From: Mesonia sp.
GTDB lineage: Bacteria; Bacteroidota; Bacteroidia; Flavobacteriales; Flavobacteriaceae
Assembly (NCBI GenBank): GCA_012964435.1
Contig: DTTX01000026.1
Span: 62,001 to 126,000, forward strand
Direction: 5' to 3'
Length of the DNA: 64,000 nt
Shown here: piece after piece, positions 29,324 through 37,926 of the stretch
Numbering within the stretch: position 1 is the stretch's first letter
How the letters are laid out: the number at the start of each line of letters is the position of its first letter
Program-made: the position numbers and the translations under genes
Notes under the pieces: model-generated
Told to the model about the DNA's origin: nothing
The model's input: only the letters and a program-made list of their open reading frames with translations
Databases searched by the model: none

Positions 29324-30062
29324 TTTTTATACCCATTAATTTTATGCGATCTATTACTTTTTGAGATATCCCGCTATCGGTAATAATATGATGCACACTA
29401 TCTAAACCACATATTTTACCAAAGCTTTTTTTTCCGAATTTAGAAGAATCTGCCAATACAATGGTTTTTTGAGCAGATGCGATCATTTGTTGATTTAATG
29501 CGGCTTCTTCTAAACTCGTAGTGGTACAACCATAATCTAGATCTATCCCATCTACTCCTATAAACAATTGATTACAAGAAATATCTTTTAAAATGAAATT
29601 AGCATAATGACCAATAACAGATGAAGAGCTATGCCTTACATTACCTCCTAATTGTATAACCTCATAATCCTTATTTTTAAGAAGCTCTACCGCTACATTT
29701 AAAGATGAAGTAATCACATTTAATTTTCCTTGAATATTAATCGCTTTAGCTAATGCTTGCACCGTTGTACCGGAAGCGATCATAAAAGAATCATTTTCAG
29801 AAATTAAATTTGCGGCAGCTTGTGCGATCCCATTTTTCTCTTCAATAGAAATTTTTTCTTTTTCATTTACCGGGCGATCTTTCATATAAGGATTATCTAG
29901 AGATGCGCCTCCGTGAGTTCTAAAAAGCAAGCCTTTATCTTCTAGTAATTTTAAATCCTTTCTAATGGTAACTGCAGAAACATCAAGTTTATCGCACAAA
30001 TCAGAAACCTCTACATATTTGTCTTGTTGAAGTATTTCTAAAATTTCTTGATGTCTTTTCAT
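29310..30062 (-). CDS. glpR: DeoR/GlpR-family transcriptional repressor
   Basis: 250-residue regulator with an N-terminal DeoR winged helix-turn-helix (residues 5-60, including VSAVTIRKDLKLLEDKGLL) and a C-terminal DeoRC sugar-phosphate sensor domain (about 75-235, GSGTTVQALA-like and DGID...CTTTSLEEA motifs). It is divergent from glpD, glpK and glpF across a 223-base gap, so repression of the glp genes with glycerol-3-phosphate as effector is the likely role. An alternative is control of the neighbouring trehalase; the divergent arrangement favours glp. Confidence 0.85.
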   Translation of the reverse strand: MKRHQEILEILQQDKYVEVSDLCDKLDVSAVTIRKDLKLLEDKGLLFRTHGGASLDNPYMKDRPVNEKEKISIEEKNGIAQAAANLISENDSFMIASGTTVQALAKAINIQGKLNVITSSLNVAVELLKNKDYEVIQLGGNVRHSSSSVIGHYANFILKDISCNQLFIGVDGIDLDYGCTTTSLEEAALNQQMIASAQKTIVLADSSKFGKKSFGKICGLDSVHHIITDSGISQKVIDRIKLMGIKITVV

Positions 30063-30082
30063 ATTTATTCAATTTTCAATAA

Positions 30083-30090
30083 CAAATATA
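30083..30090 (-). promoter_or_regulatory. Candidate -7 box of glpR
   Basis: The minus strand reads TATATTTG, matching TAnnTTTG, 21 bases before the glpR start. A -33 TTG at the standard 19-20 base spacing is not evident. Confidence 0.45.
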
Positions 30091-30251
30091 TAAATAACAA
30101 TCTCAAAACATCTATTAAATATGAATATCACAACAAAACCAATCCCTCACAAAAATGAAACTAAATGAAATTTACAGCAAGTAAAACTGCTAAATTTTAT
30201 CAATATGTTATTTTTTTACTTTCTTTTTCTTTCGTTTTATAATATTTTTAT

Positions 30252-30259
30252 TATTTTTG
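30252..30259 (+). promoter_or_regulatory. Candidate -7 box of the glpD operon
   Basis: TATTTTTG matches the Bacteroidota -7 consensus and lies 26 bases before the glpD ATG; the -33 element is weak (TTTCG rather than TTTG region near 30230). Two AAATGAAA copies with a 10-base period at 30153-30170 lie further upstream and could be a regulator site. Confidence 0.45.
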
Positions 30260-30285
30260 TTCTGTATTCGTAATTTAATAAAACG

Positions 30286-31863
30286 ATGAGTAATCAAAAT
30301 ATATATTCTAGAGAAGCTATTTTAAACAATATTGATCCAAATGAAAATTGGGATGTGATCATTATTGGTGGCGGCGCAACAGGATTAGGTACTGCTTTAG
30401 ACAGCGTAACTCGCGGTTACAAAACATTACTGTTAGAAATGGCAGATTATGCAAAAGGAACCTCTAGCAGAAGTACAAAATTGGTACACGGTGGTGTTCG
30501 ATATTTAGCTCAAGGAAATATAGATCTAGTGAAAGAAGCACTACACGAAAGAGGCTTATTAGCCAAAAACGCCCCTCACTTGGTTAAAAACCAGAGTTTT
30601 ATTATACCAAACTATCGTTGGTGGGAAGGTATGTATTACACTATCGGTTTAAAAGTGTATGATTTTCTTGCCGGTAAATTGAGCTTAGGAAAATCAAAAC
30701 ACATAAAAACGAAAGAAACCGTAAATAGAATAGAAACTCTTAAGAAAGATAAAATAAAAGGCGGTGTTGTTTATCAAGATGGTCAATTTGACGATTCTCG
30801 TTTAGCGATTAATGTAGCTCAATCTTGTGTTGAAGAAGGAGCAACTCTTTTAAATTATTTTAAGGTTACGGGACTTACTAAAGATGGTAACGGAAATATC
30901 TCCGGAGTAAAAGCAACAGATTCAGAAACAAACATAGAATACAATTTTAAAGGAAAAACAGTAGTTAACGCTACCGGAATTTTCACCGATGAAATTATTC
31001 AAATGGATAATCCTGAAGCTCGCAAAATGGTAAGACCAAGCCAAGGAGTTCATTTAGTTTTCGATAAATCTTTTCTTCCCGGGAACGATGCGATCATGAT
31101 TCCGAAAACCGATGATGGTCGTGTTCTTTTTGCAGTGCCTTGGCACGATAAAGTAATTGTTGGGACTACAGATACGATGTTAGACGAGCATAGTTTAGAA
31201 CCACAAGCTCAAGAACAAGAAATAGAATTTATTCTAAAAACATTTAATAAATACATTTCTAAGCAAGTTTCAAGAGACGATGTGCTTAGTATTTTTGCAG
31301 GATTAAGACCATTAGCAGCACCAAAAGATAATTCAGAGAAAAGTAAAGAGATTTCCAGAAGTCATAAAATTATTGTTTCTAACACTGGTTTAGTTACAAT
31401 AACAGGAGGAAAATGGACCACTTTTAGAAGAATGGCTCAAGATACCGTAAACAAAATAATTAGCTTAGGTAAACTTCCTAAAATGGATTGCAAGACCGAA
31501 CATTTTGCATTGCACGGAGCACAACCAATGACTAGTTTAGAAAACCATTTATATATCTACGGAAGCGATAAAGAAAAAATTGAAACTTTAATGCAACACG
31601 AGCCGGCACTTGCTGAAAAATTACATTCTGCACTACCGTTTACAAAAGCTGAAGTAGTGTGGGCAGCAAGATATGAAATGGCTAGATCGATCGACGATGT
31701 GTTAGCAAGAAGAGTTAGAGCTTTATTTCTTAACGCAAAAGCAGCGATCGAAAGCGCACCAACTGTCGCAGACATTTTAGCTAAAGAACTAAATAAAACC
31801 GAAGATTGGAAAACGCAGCAGATCGAAACGTTTACCAAAATGGCTAAACATTACACAATTTAG
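30286..31863 (+). CDS. glpD: Glycerol-3-phosphate dehydrogenase, FAD-dependent
   Basis: Membrane-associated flavoenzyme oxidising glycerol-3-phosphate to DHAP and passing electrons to quinone. The 525-residue protein has the N-terminal FAD-binding VIIIGGGATGLG (residues about 24-35), the GTSSRSTKLVHGGVRYL segment near residue 60 that is diagnostic of GlpD/GlpA, and a C-terminal DAO_C domain (about 390-510). It is the first gene of the glp operon, with glpK 91 bases downstream. Confidence 0.96.
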   Translation: MSNQNIYSREAILNNIDPNENWDVIIIGGGATGLGTALDSVTRGYKTLLLEMADYAKGTSSRSTKLVHGGVRYLAQGNIDLVKEALHERGLLAKNAPHLVKNQSFIIPNYRWWEGMYYTIGLKVYDFLAGKLSLGKSKHIKTKETVNRIETLKKDKIKGGVVYQDGQFDDSRLAINVAQSCVEEGATLLNYFKVTGLTKDGNGNISGVKATDSETNIEYNFKGKTVVNATGIFTDEIIQMDNPEARKMVRPSQGVHLVFDKSFLPGNDAIMIPKTDDGRVLFAVPWHDKVIVGTTDTMLDEHSLEPQAQEQEIEFILKTFNKYISKQVSRDDVLSIFAGLRPLAAPKDNSEKSKEISRSHKIIVSNTGLVTITGGKWTTFRRMAQDTVNKIISLGKLPKMDCKTEHFALHGAQPMTSLENHLYIYGSDKEKIETLMQHEPALAEKLHSALPFTKAEVVWAARYEMARSIDDVLARRVRALFLNAKAAIESAPTVADILAKELNKTEDWKTQQIETFTKMAKHYTI

Positions 31864-31896
31864 ACAACCAACCAAAAATCTAAATAAATAAAACCC

Positions 31897-31936
31897 GAAA
31901 CTGATCTCTTCGCTCGAGCATTCAGAGAGATGTTTC
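31897..31936 (+). other. Hairpin in the glpD-glpK spacer
   Basis: GAAAC-TG-ATCTCT and AGAGATGTTTC can pair as an 11-bp stem with a two-base bulge between glpD and glpK. There is no T run, so it is not a classical terminator; it could stabilise or mark a processing point of the glpD mRNA. Confidence 0.4.
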
Positions 31937-31954
31937 ATCTAAATCTTAATTTTT

Positions 31955-33460
31955 ATGGATAAATATATTTTAGCAATAGATCAAGGAACAACTAGCTCTA
32001 GAGCTATTCTTTTCAACAAAAAGGGCGAAATTCATTCGGTAGCCCAAAAAGAATTTACGCAATACTTTCCTAAACCGGGTTGGGTAGAACACGACCCTGC
32101 AGAAATTTGGGCAACACAAGCCGGAGTAGCTGCAGAAGCTACCACCAAAAAAGGCCTTAATGGTAAAAATATTGAAGCTATCGGTATTACGAATCAACGC
32201 GAAACCGTTGTAGTATGGGATAAAAACACCGGTAATGCTGTTTATAACGCAATTGTTTGGCAAGATAAAAGAACTGCGAAATACTGTTCTGAGTTAAAAG
32301 CTAGCGGAAAAGCTAAGATGATTCAGGAAAAAACAGGATTAGTGATCGACTCTTATTTTTCGGGAACCAAGGTTAAATGGATCTTAGACAATGTTGAAGG
32401 TGCTCGTGAAAAAGCAGAAGCAGGAGATCTGTTAATGGGAACCATCGATACTTGGTTAATCTGGAATTTCACTAAAGGTGAATTACACGTAACCGATGTA
32501 ACTAACGCATCTAGAACACTCCTTTTCAATATCAATACGATGGATTGGGATGAAGAGTTATTAGAGCTTTTCGATATCCCAAAAAATATGCTACCGGAAG
32601 TTAGAGATTCCAGTGAAGTTTATGGGCATACCAAAACTACGATCTTTGCTTCTAAAGTACCTATTGCCGGGATCGCAGGAGACCAAATGGCAGCACTTTT
32701 CGGACAAATGTGTACAAAAAAGGGAATGGTTAAAAACACCTACGGTACCGGTTGTTTTATGCTGATGAATATTGGCGAAAAACCAATTATTTCCAAAAAT
32801 AACCTACTTACCTCTGTGGCTTGGCGTATTAACGGTAAAACCGAATACTGTTTAGAAGGAAGTATTTTTATAGGTGGCGCAGTGGTGCAATGGCTAAGAG
32901 ATGGTTTAGGGATTATTCATAAATCTTCACAAGTCGAGAATTTAGCCAGTTCGGTAGAAAGTACAGAAGGAGTTTATTTTATACCGGCATTTGCAGGTCT
33001 TGGCGCTCCTTATTGGAATCAAGAATCTAAAGGAACTATCTTCGGAATTACCCGCGGAACCACAGATGCACATATTGCCAGAGCTTCTTTAGAAGCGATT
33101 GCCTACCAAACTATGGATATTTTAAAATCGATGAAAGCTGATTCACAGATCGATATCCAAGAACTTCGAGTAGATGGTGGTGCATCGGTAAATAATATGT
33201 TGATGCAATTTCAGTCAGACGTTTTGAACACTACTACCATTCGACCTAAAGTAACAGAAACTACGGCACTTGGTGCGGCTTATTTAGCAGGACTGGCAGT
33301 AGGCTACTGGAAAGATACCGACGAAATTCATGACACTTGGCAAGAAGATGTCAAATTTCAGCCTAAAAAAGACCAAAACGATGTAAAAGATGGTATTAAA
33401 GGTTGGTATAGAGCTATAGATGCTTTACAACATTGGAGTAATAACGAAGAAAATATATAA
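31955..33460 (+). CDS. glpK: Glycerol kinase
   Basis: FGGY-family kinase converting glycerol to glycerol-3-phosphate with ATP. The 501-residue product shows the N-terminal DQGTTSSR phosphate motif (residues 8-15), ITNQRET near residue 77, GTIDTWLIW near residue 160, TYGTGCFML near residue 263 and DGGASVN near residue 409. Spacing to glpF is three bases, so the two are co-translated. Length and motifs are ordinary; confidence is high. Confidence 0.97.
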   Translation: MDKYILAIDQGTTSSRAILFNKKGEIHSVAQKEFTQYFPKPGWVEHDPAEIWATQAGVAAEATTKKGLNGKNIEAIGITNQRETVVVWDKNTGNAVYNAIVWQDKRTAKYCSELKASGKAKMIQEKTGLVIDSYFSGTKVKWILDNVEGAREKAEAGDLLMGTIDTWLIWNFTKGELHVTDVTNASRTLLFNINTMDWDEELLELFDIPKNMLPEVRDSSEVYGHTKTTIFASKVPIAGIAGDQMAALFGQMCTKKGMVKNTYGTGCFMLMNIGEKPIISKNNLLTSVAWRINGKTEYCLEGSIFIGGAVVQWLRDGLGIIHKSSQVENLASSVESTEGVYFIPAFAGLGAPYWNQESKGTIFGITRGTTDAHIARASLEAIAYQTMDILKSMKADSQIDIQELRVDGGASVNNMLMQFQSDVLNTTTIRPKVTETTALGAAYLAGLAVGYWKDTDEIHDTWQEDVKFQPKKDQNDVKDGIKGWYRAIDALQHWSNNEENI

Positions 33461-33463
33461 GTT

Positions 33464-34201
33464 ATGACTCCATTTATTGCAGAAGTTTTAGGAACGGCCA
33501 TTCTAATCTTGTTAGGTGGCGGCGTAGTTGCCAATACAATTTTAAATGGCACAAAGGGTTTTAACGGTGGTTGGATAGCTATCACAACCGCTTGGGGTTT
33601 AGCTGTATTTGCAGGAGTAGTTGTTGCCGGACCCTACAGTGGTGCACACTTAAACCCGGCAGTTACTCTAGGTTTGGCTATTGCAGATCTATTTCCTTGG
33701 GAAGATGTACCTACGTATTTAGCAGGCGAGTTTCTTGGAGCAATGATCGGTTCTACATTGGTTTATTTAATGTATAAAGATCATTTTGATGCCACAGAAG
33801 ATGGCGGCCTTAAGCGAGCAGTCTTTTGTACAGATCCCGCAATTGCTAATAATTTTAGAAATATCTTAAGTGAGATCTTGGGTACGTTCGTACTGTTAAT
33901 TTCAGTTTTTTACTTTACAGATGCTTCTTTTGATAGCGAAGCAGGAACTACAAAAGTTGGCTTAGGTGCTATTGGAGCAATCCCTGTATCATTTATAGTT
34001 TGGGGCATTGGTCTCTCTTTAGGAGGTACTACCGGTTATGCTATTAATCCTGCGCGTGATCTAGGACCAAGAATTATGCACGCAATTTTACCAATTAAAG
34101 GTAAAATTGATAGTGGGTGGAAATATGCTTGGATTCCTATCGTCGGACCAATTATAGGGGCTGGTTTAGCCGCATTAGTATTTTTAATATTAGGTAAATA
34201 A
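33464..34201 (+). CDS. glpF: Glycerol uptake facilitator (aquaglyceroporin)
   Basis: Major intrinsic protein of 245 residues with six transmembrane helices and the two NPA half-helices: HLNPAVTLG near residue 65 and INPARDLGPR near residue 198. The Asp after the second NPAR favours glycerol passage over water-specific channels. Lies between glpK and the outer-membrane protein gene, 3 and 8 bases away. Function as the inner-membrane entry of glycerol is well supported. Confidence 0.96.
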   Translation: MTPFIAEVLGTAILILLGGGVVANTILNGTKGFNGGWIAITTAWGLAVFAGVVVAGPYSGAHLNPAVTLGLAIADLFPWEDVPTYLAGEFLGAMIGSTLVYLMYKDHFDATEDGGLKRAVFCTDPAIANNFRNILSEILGTFVLLISVFYFTDASFDSEAGTTKVGLGAIGAIPVSFIVWGIGLSLGGTTGYAINPARDLGPRIMHAILPIKGKIDSGWKYAWIPIVGPIIGAGLAALVFLILGK

Positions 34202-34209
34202 ATTGAAAA

Positions 34210-34995
34210 ATGAAATCATTAAAATATCTATTTTTTTTCTTCGGAATATTCCTAAGTCAATCAGTATTCTCGCAAGATCAAGACAATATTATAGAAGAGA
34301 GAAACGAAGAGAAATTAGAAGAAAAGGAAGACGAAGACAAGCTGTTTCACTTTAATCTTCAGCTTAAAAATATGCACTTATGGAGGGGTTACCACGTAAC
34401 TAACTCTCCGGTAACTGCGGCAGATGTAAATTATACTTCAAAAAACGGCTTCTTTAAAGCAGGACTTTGGGGAGGCAGATCATTTACCGGTGAATATACC
34501 GAATATGATTATTACGTAAGTTTTATGCATAAAGGTTTTACACTTGCTGTTTGGGATATTAATAATAATAGCGATTATCCCGATGTTGGCTTTTTTAATT
34601 ACGATCGTGCAGAAACATCACACTTTATCGATGTAAGTCTATCTTACAGTTTTAAGAAAACACCATTAAAAGTTTCTTGGGCAACTATTGTACAAGGTCG
34701 GGATACTTATGTAGATGATAACGGTGAACTTAAAAATGCATTTTCTAACTATGTTGAAGCGAGCTATATTATCTTAGATAAAGAAGATTGGTCTTTAGCA
34801 GGTTTTGTTGGTGGAGCATTTTCATTTTTGAGCGACGCTAACTTTTATGGCGATCACTCTACGATCAATAATGTAGGTGTAATTTATAATAGAGATTTAA
34901 AAATTTTAGAATATACATTGCCTGTTTCGGCAACCGCCTCGTGGAATCCGTTACAGGAATATGGTGCAATTCAAGTTGCTGTGAACCTTTTTTAA
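34210..34995 (+). CDS. Putative outer-membrane barrel in the glp operon
   Basis: 261-residue exported protein: a signal peptide (residues 1-22, ending VFSQ), a highly charged Glu/Lys/Asp-rich linker (about 23-47) and a body of alternating beta strands that ends in Phe (VAVNLF), the usual mark of an outer-membrane barrel. It starts 8 bases after glpF and is the last gene before a terminator at 35032. A role as outer-membrane pore for glycerol or glycerol phosphodiesters is inferred from context alone; no family was recognised. Confidence 0.75.
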   Translation: MKSLKYLFFFFGIFLSQSVFSQDQDNIIEERNEEKLEEKEDEDKLFHFNLQLKNMHLWRGYHVTNSPVTAADVNYTSKNGFFKAGLWGGRSFTGEYTEYDYYVSFMHKGFTLAVWDINNNSDYPDVGFFNYDRAETSHFIDVSLSYSFKKTPLKVSWATIVQGRDTYVDDNGELKNAFSNYVEASYIILDKEDWSLAGFVGGAFSFLSDANFYGDHSTINNVGVIYNRDLKILEYTLPVSATASWNPLQEYGAIQVAVNLF

Positions 34996-35031
34996 GTTTG
35001 TGTGAGTAAGGAGGTTTTTTAATTTGAACGA

Positions 35032-35066
35032 GAAAAGTCGGCTAATTGCCGACTTTTCATTTTTTT
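35032..35066. terminator. Bidirectional terminator between the glp operon and the SDR gene
   Basis: Perfect 11-bp stem (GAAAAGTCGGC at 35032-35042 with its complement at 35048-35058), loop TAATT, then T6 on the plus strand. The A-rich 5' flank gives T residues on the minus strand too. It ends both the plus-strand glp operon and the minus-strand SDR gene. Confidence 0.85.
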
Positions 35067-35934
35067 ATAAATAACTAAAATCACATAATTCTTCTGAAAT
35101 CTCCCAAAGTCGCTTTGCTTTTTCCTTATCTTTTGAAATAGCATTCGAGTCGACCACTTTCGGTTTGCCCGAATATTCTTGAAAACCCGAAGGCCCCAAA
35201 TATTCTCCGCTTACTAATTTTTCATCTAAAGCTGCTTTAATTTGAGGTTGCGCTCCACTTTTAGCAGATTGTGTGAAAGGATATACAAACGGCGTGAGCA
35301 ACTTCATTACGCCTGTTAAATGTCTAAACAAATTGGTTCTCGAAAGCCCGGGATGCGCTGCTAAAGATTTAATTGAAAGCTGTTGTGCTTTTAATCTTCG
35401 GTCTAATTCGTAAGCAAACATTAAACAGGCAAGTTTACTTTGTCCGTAAGCTTTCTGCTTGTCGTAATTATTTTCAAATTGAAGATCTTCAAAATAAATA
35501 TCGCCCCATTTATGAGCCAAACTGCTTAGACTTACCACTCTTGCTTCAGCAGCATTCTTTAACGGTTCTAGAAGTAAACCGGTTAGCAGAAAATGACCTA
35601 AATAATTAATCCCGAATTGTAATTCGAAACCATCTTCGGTTGTTCCGTAGGGCGGAATCATCAATCCGGCATTATTCACCAGAATATCTAAACTGTTATA
35701 TTCAGACTTAAATTTTTCAGTAAAACTTCTTACAGCATCTAAACTCGAAAGATCTAAGGACAGGATTTTAAGCTGAGCATTAGGCACTTCCCTTAAAATT
35801 TCAGCTTTAGCTTTTTCTGCTTTGCTTTTATTTCGGCAAGCCATTACTACTTCAATATTTCTTTTTGCAAAAGCTTTTGTAGTTTCTAATCCTAATCCGG
35901 TATTTGCTCCGGTTATTATTGCAATTTTTTTCAT
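35065..35934 (-). CDS. SDR-family oxidoreductase (retinol-dehydrogenase-like)
   Basis: Short-chain dehydrogenase of 289 residues. It has the cofactor motif TGANTGLG at residues 8-15, NNAG near residue 87 and the catalytic YGQSK (Tyr and Lys) near residue 163. Overall it resembles the RDH11-14/protochlorophyllide-reductase branch of SDRs, and ACRNKSKAE after beta-2 suggests NADP(H). It is alone on its strand, with a terminator at its 3' end. Substrate unknown. Confidence 0.88.
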   Translation of the reverse strand: MKKIAIITGANTGLGLETTKAFAKRNIEVVMACRNKSKAEKAKAEILREVPNAQLKILSLDLSSLDAVRSFTEKFKSEYNSLDILVNNAGLMIPPYGTTEDGFELQFGINYLGHFLLTGLLLEPLKNAAEARVVSLSSLAHKWGDIYFEDLQFENNYDKQKAYGQSKLACLMFAYELDRRLKAQQLSIKSLAAHPGLSRTNLFRHLTGVMKLLTPFVYPFTQSAKSGAQPQIKAALDEKLVSGEYLGPSGFQEYSGKPKVVDSNAISKDKEKAKRLWEISEELCDFSYL

Positions 35935-36053
35935 CGTGAAGTTTTACTAAAAATACTAACCTACATCAATATACAGCGTTAAAAAAGGTTAAAGCCTATC
36001 GCTAAATTTTTCAAGAAGTCATAAATCTATTAAATTGAAAAGAAAATTTTAAA

Positions 36054-37109
36054 ATGAGTCAAGTAGAAGTGAAAGCATACGGCGCAAAAGCTAGCGACGC
36101 CAATTTAGAACAATTAGATATTAAACGTAGAGAAGTATTACCGAACGATATAAAAATTGATATTTTGTATTGTGGGGTTTGCCATAGTGATATTCATCAA
36201 GTACGTAACGATTGGGGCAACTCCAAATATCCGGTAGTTCCAGGACACGAAATTATTGGTCGCGTTATCGAAACCGGTAACGAAGTTTCAAAATTTAAAG
36301 AAGGAGATTTAGTTGGTGTTGGCTGTATGGTCGATTCTTGCCAAGAATGTGAATCTTGTAAAGAAGGCTTAGAGCAATACTGTGAAAACGGAATGGTAGG
36401 AACTTACAATGGTAAAGACGAACATTTGGGTGGTCACACTTTCGGCGGTTATTCTGAAACTGTTGTGGTTAGAGAAAAATTTGTTTTGAAAGTTCCTGAA
36501 AATATCGACGTAAAAGGTGCTGCGCCATTACTTTGTGCCGGGATCACAACATATTCTCCACTACGTCATTGGAATGTAAAAGAAGGAGATAAAGTAGGAG
36601 TGATTGGTTTAGGTGGTTTAGGTCACATGGGCGTTAAATTTGCCGCTGCTTTAGGCGCAAAAGTGGTGATGATCACTACTTCACCAGGTAAAAGTGAAGA
36701 TGCTAAGAAATTAGGAGCCGATGAGGTGTTGATCTCGAAAGATAAAGACCAGATGAAGAAACATGCCGCATCTTTCGATTTTCTGTTGAATACCGTTCCG
36801 GTAAAGCACGATTTAAATCCATACATCAATCTTTTAAAAAGAGATGCTACAATGGTATTAGTTGGTGCTATTGAACCTTTAGAAGAAATGCACGGAGGTT
36901 TATTAATTACTAAACGAAGAAATGTTGCTGGTTCTGTGATTGGTGGAATTCCGGAAACTCAAGAAATGTTAGATTTCTGTGGAGAACACAATATTGTTTC
37001 AGATATCGAAATGATAGATATGCAGAACATTAATGAAGCTTTTGAGCGTGTCACCAAATCTGATGTGAAATATCGTTTCGTGATCGATATGAAGTCTTTA
37101 AAAAATTAA
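36054..37109 (+). CDS. Zinc-dependent NADP alcohol dehydrogenase (YahK/CAD type)
   Basis: Medium-chain dehydrogenase of 351 residues. Catalytic zinc ligands are Cys in CGVCHSDIHQ (near residue 38), the GHEIIG His/Glu pair (near residue 60) and the downstream Cys; structural zinc is bound by the four Cys of CQECESCKEGLEQYC near residue 94. GLGGLGHMGVKFA near residue 183 binds the cofactor, and the Ser-rich end of beta-2 favours NADPH. Related to aldehyde reductases of the YahK/cinnamyl-alcohol group. Monocistronic with a terminator at 37135. Confidence 0.92.
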   Translation: MSQVEVKAYGAKASDANLEQLDIKRREVLPNDIKIDILYCGVCHSDIHQVRNDWGNSKYPVVPGHEIIGRVIETGNEVSKFKEGDLVGVGCMVDSCQECESCKEGLEQYCENGMVGTYNGKDEHLGGHTFGGYSETVVVREKFVLKVPENIDVKGAAPLLCAGITTYSPLRHWNVKEGDKVGVIGLGGLGHMGVKFAAALGAKVVMITTSPGKSEDAKKLGADEVLISKDKDQMKKHAASFDFLLNTVPVKHDLNPYINLLKRDATMVLVGAIEPLEEMHGGLLITKRRNVAGSVIGGIPETQEMLDFCGEHNIVSDIEMIDMQNINEAFERVTKSDVKYRFVIDMKSLKN

Positions 37110-37134
37110 TTATCACATTAGTTATATATTCAGA

Positions 37135-37169
37135 AGCCTAAAATCTATAATAGATTTTAGGCTTTTTTA
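37135..37169 (+). terminator. Terminator of the alcohol dehydrogenase gene
   Basis: AGCCTAAAATCTA pairs with TAGATTTTAGGCT (13 bp, TAA loop) and is followed by a six-T run at 37163-37168. Confidence 0.85.
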
Positions 37170-37170
37170 T

Positions 37171-37267
37171 GGGCATAACCCCCGAATTATAGGGGTCGGG
37201 CTGTTCACTATATCTTTTTTTGCCATTTATAAAAGCAAAAAAAGGATGCCGTTGCCATCCCTTATGC
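37171..37267 (-). repeat. Structured intergenic repeat, copy A (minus orientation)
   Basis: The complement starts GCATAAGGGATGGCAACGGC, contains an A/T-rich central hairpin (two GC-flanked poly-T/poly-A arms around 37213-37243) and ends AGCCCGACCCCTATAATTCG then GGGGTTATGCCC. Copy B (37769-37869, opposite orientation) shares the outline: an AGGGAT start, central AAAAA stretch, then AGCCCGACCC and a closing GCCC. The ends of each copy pair with one another. It resembles intergenic repeats I know from flavobacterial genomes. Confidence 0.6.
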
Positions 37268-37308
37268 AAAAATTATAGATATTTAGGTATCCTTATAATA
37301 AAACATTT

Positions 37309-37761
37309 ATGACAATTCAGCTATTAAAAACTGATGCTACAAATAAAGATTTTCAAAAATTAGTAGAACTTCTCGACCGTGAATTAGCCACAATAGATGG
37401 AGATGATCATACATTTTATCATCAATTCAACGGTATAGATCAATTAAAATACGTAATCATAGCTTATCAAGATCAAAAACCGGTAAGCTGTGGTGCTTTT
37501 AAAGTTCTTGATAAACAAACTGTTGAAATCAAACGAATGTATACTCTTAAAAACTACCGCGGATCGGGTTTAGCTTCAAAAGTTTTAGCCGCGTTAGAAG
37601 ACTGGGCAAACAATTTAAGTTTTACAAGATGTAGATTAGAAACGGGTGTTCGCCAACCCGATGCAATTCGGCTCTACACAAAAAATAACTACCAGCCTAT
37701 TGAAAATTATGGACAATACTTAGGTATAGAAAACAGTAAGTGTTTTGAAAAAATCTTATAA
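37309..37761 (+). CDS. GNAT-family N-acetyltransferase
   Basis: Acetyl-CoA-dependent transferase of 150 residues, the normal size of a one-domain GNAT enzyme. The acetyl-CoA pyrophosphate loop is YRGSGLASKVL near residue 84, preceded by beta-4 VEIKRMYTL and followed by CRLETGVRQPDAIRLYTKNNY typical of the C-terminal half. The acceptor cannot be inferred. It lies alone between two oppositely oriented intergenic repeats (37171-37267 and 37769-37869), an arrangement that may reflect insertion of the gene as a unit. Confidence 0.9.
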   Translation: MTIQLLKTDATNKDFQKLVELLDRELATIDGDDHTFYHQFNGIDQLKYVIIAYQDQKPVSCGAFKVLDKQTVEIKRMYTLKNYRGSGLASKVLAALEDWANNLSFTRCRLETGVRQPDAIRLYTKNNYQPIENYGQYLGIENSKCFEKIL

Positions 37762-37768
37762 TTTTTTT

Positions 37769-37869
37769 GCGCTAGGGATAGAGGCTTTGTTGGAGCTCTT
37801 TAGAGATTCCTGCTAGAGCATGAATTGAAAAAAGCGACTGCCGAAAGCCCGACCCTTGTGGTAGCGCCC
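37769..37869 (+). repeat. Structured intergenic repeat, copy B (plus orientation)
   Basis: Begins GCGCTAGGGATAGAGGC and ends AAAGCCCGACCCTTGTGGTA then GCGCCC. It matches the ends of copy A in inverted orientation; the middle differs in sequence but keeps an A-rich segment before the AGCCCGACCC block. No protein is encoded. Confidence 0.6.
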
Positions 37870-37872
37870 AAA

Positions 37873-37908
37873 TAAAAAAGGCAATCCAAATATAGATTGC
37901 CTTTCTTT
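37873..37908 (-). terminator. Terminator of asnB
   Basis: AAAGGCAATC/GATTGCCTTT 10-bp stem with loop CAAATATA; the minus strand continues with T6 (37873-37878 region). It lies 19 bases past the asnB stop. Confidence 0.85.
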
Positions 37909-37926
37909 TATTTATACAGTGAATAT

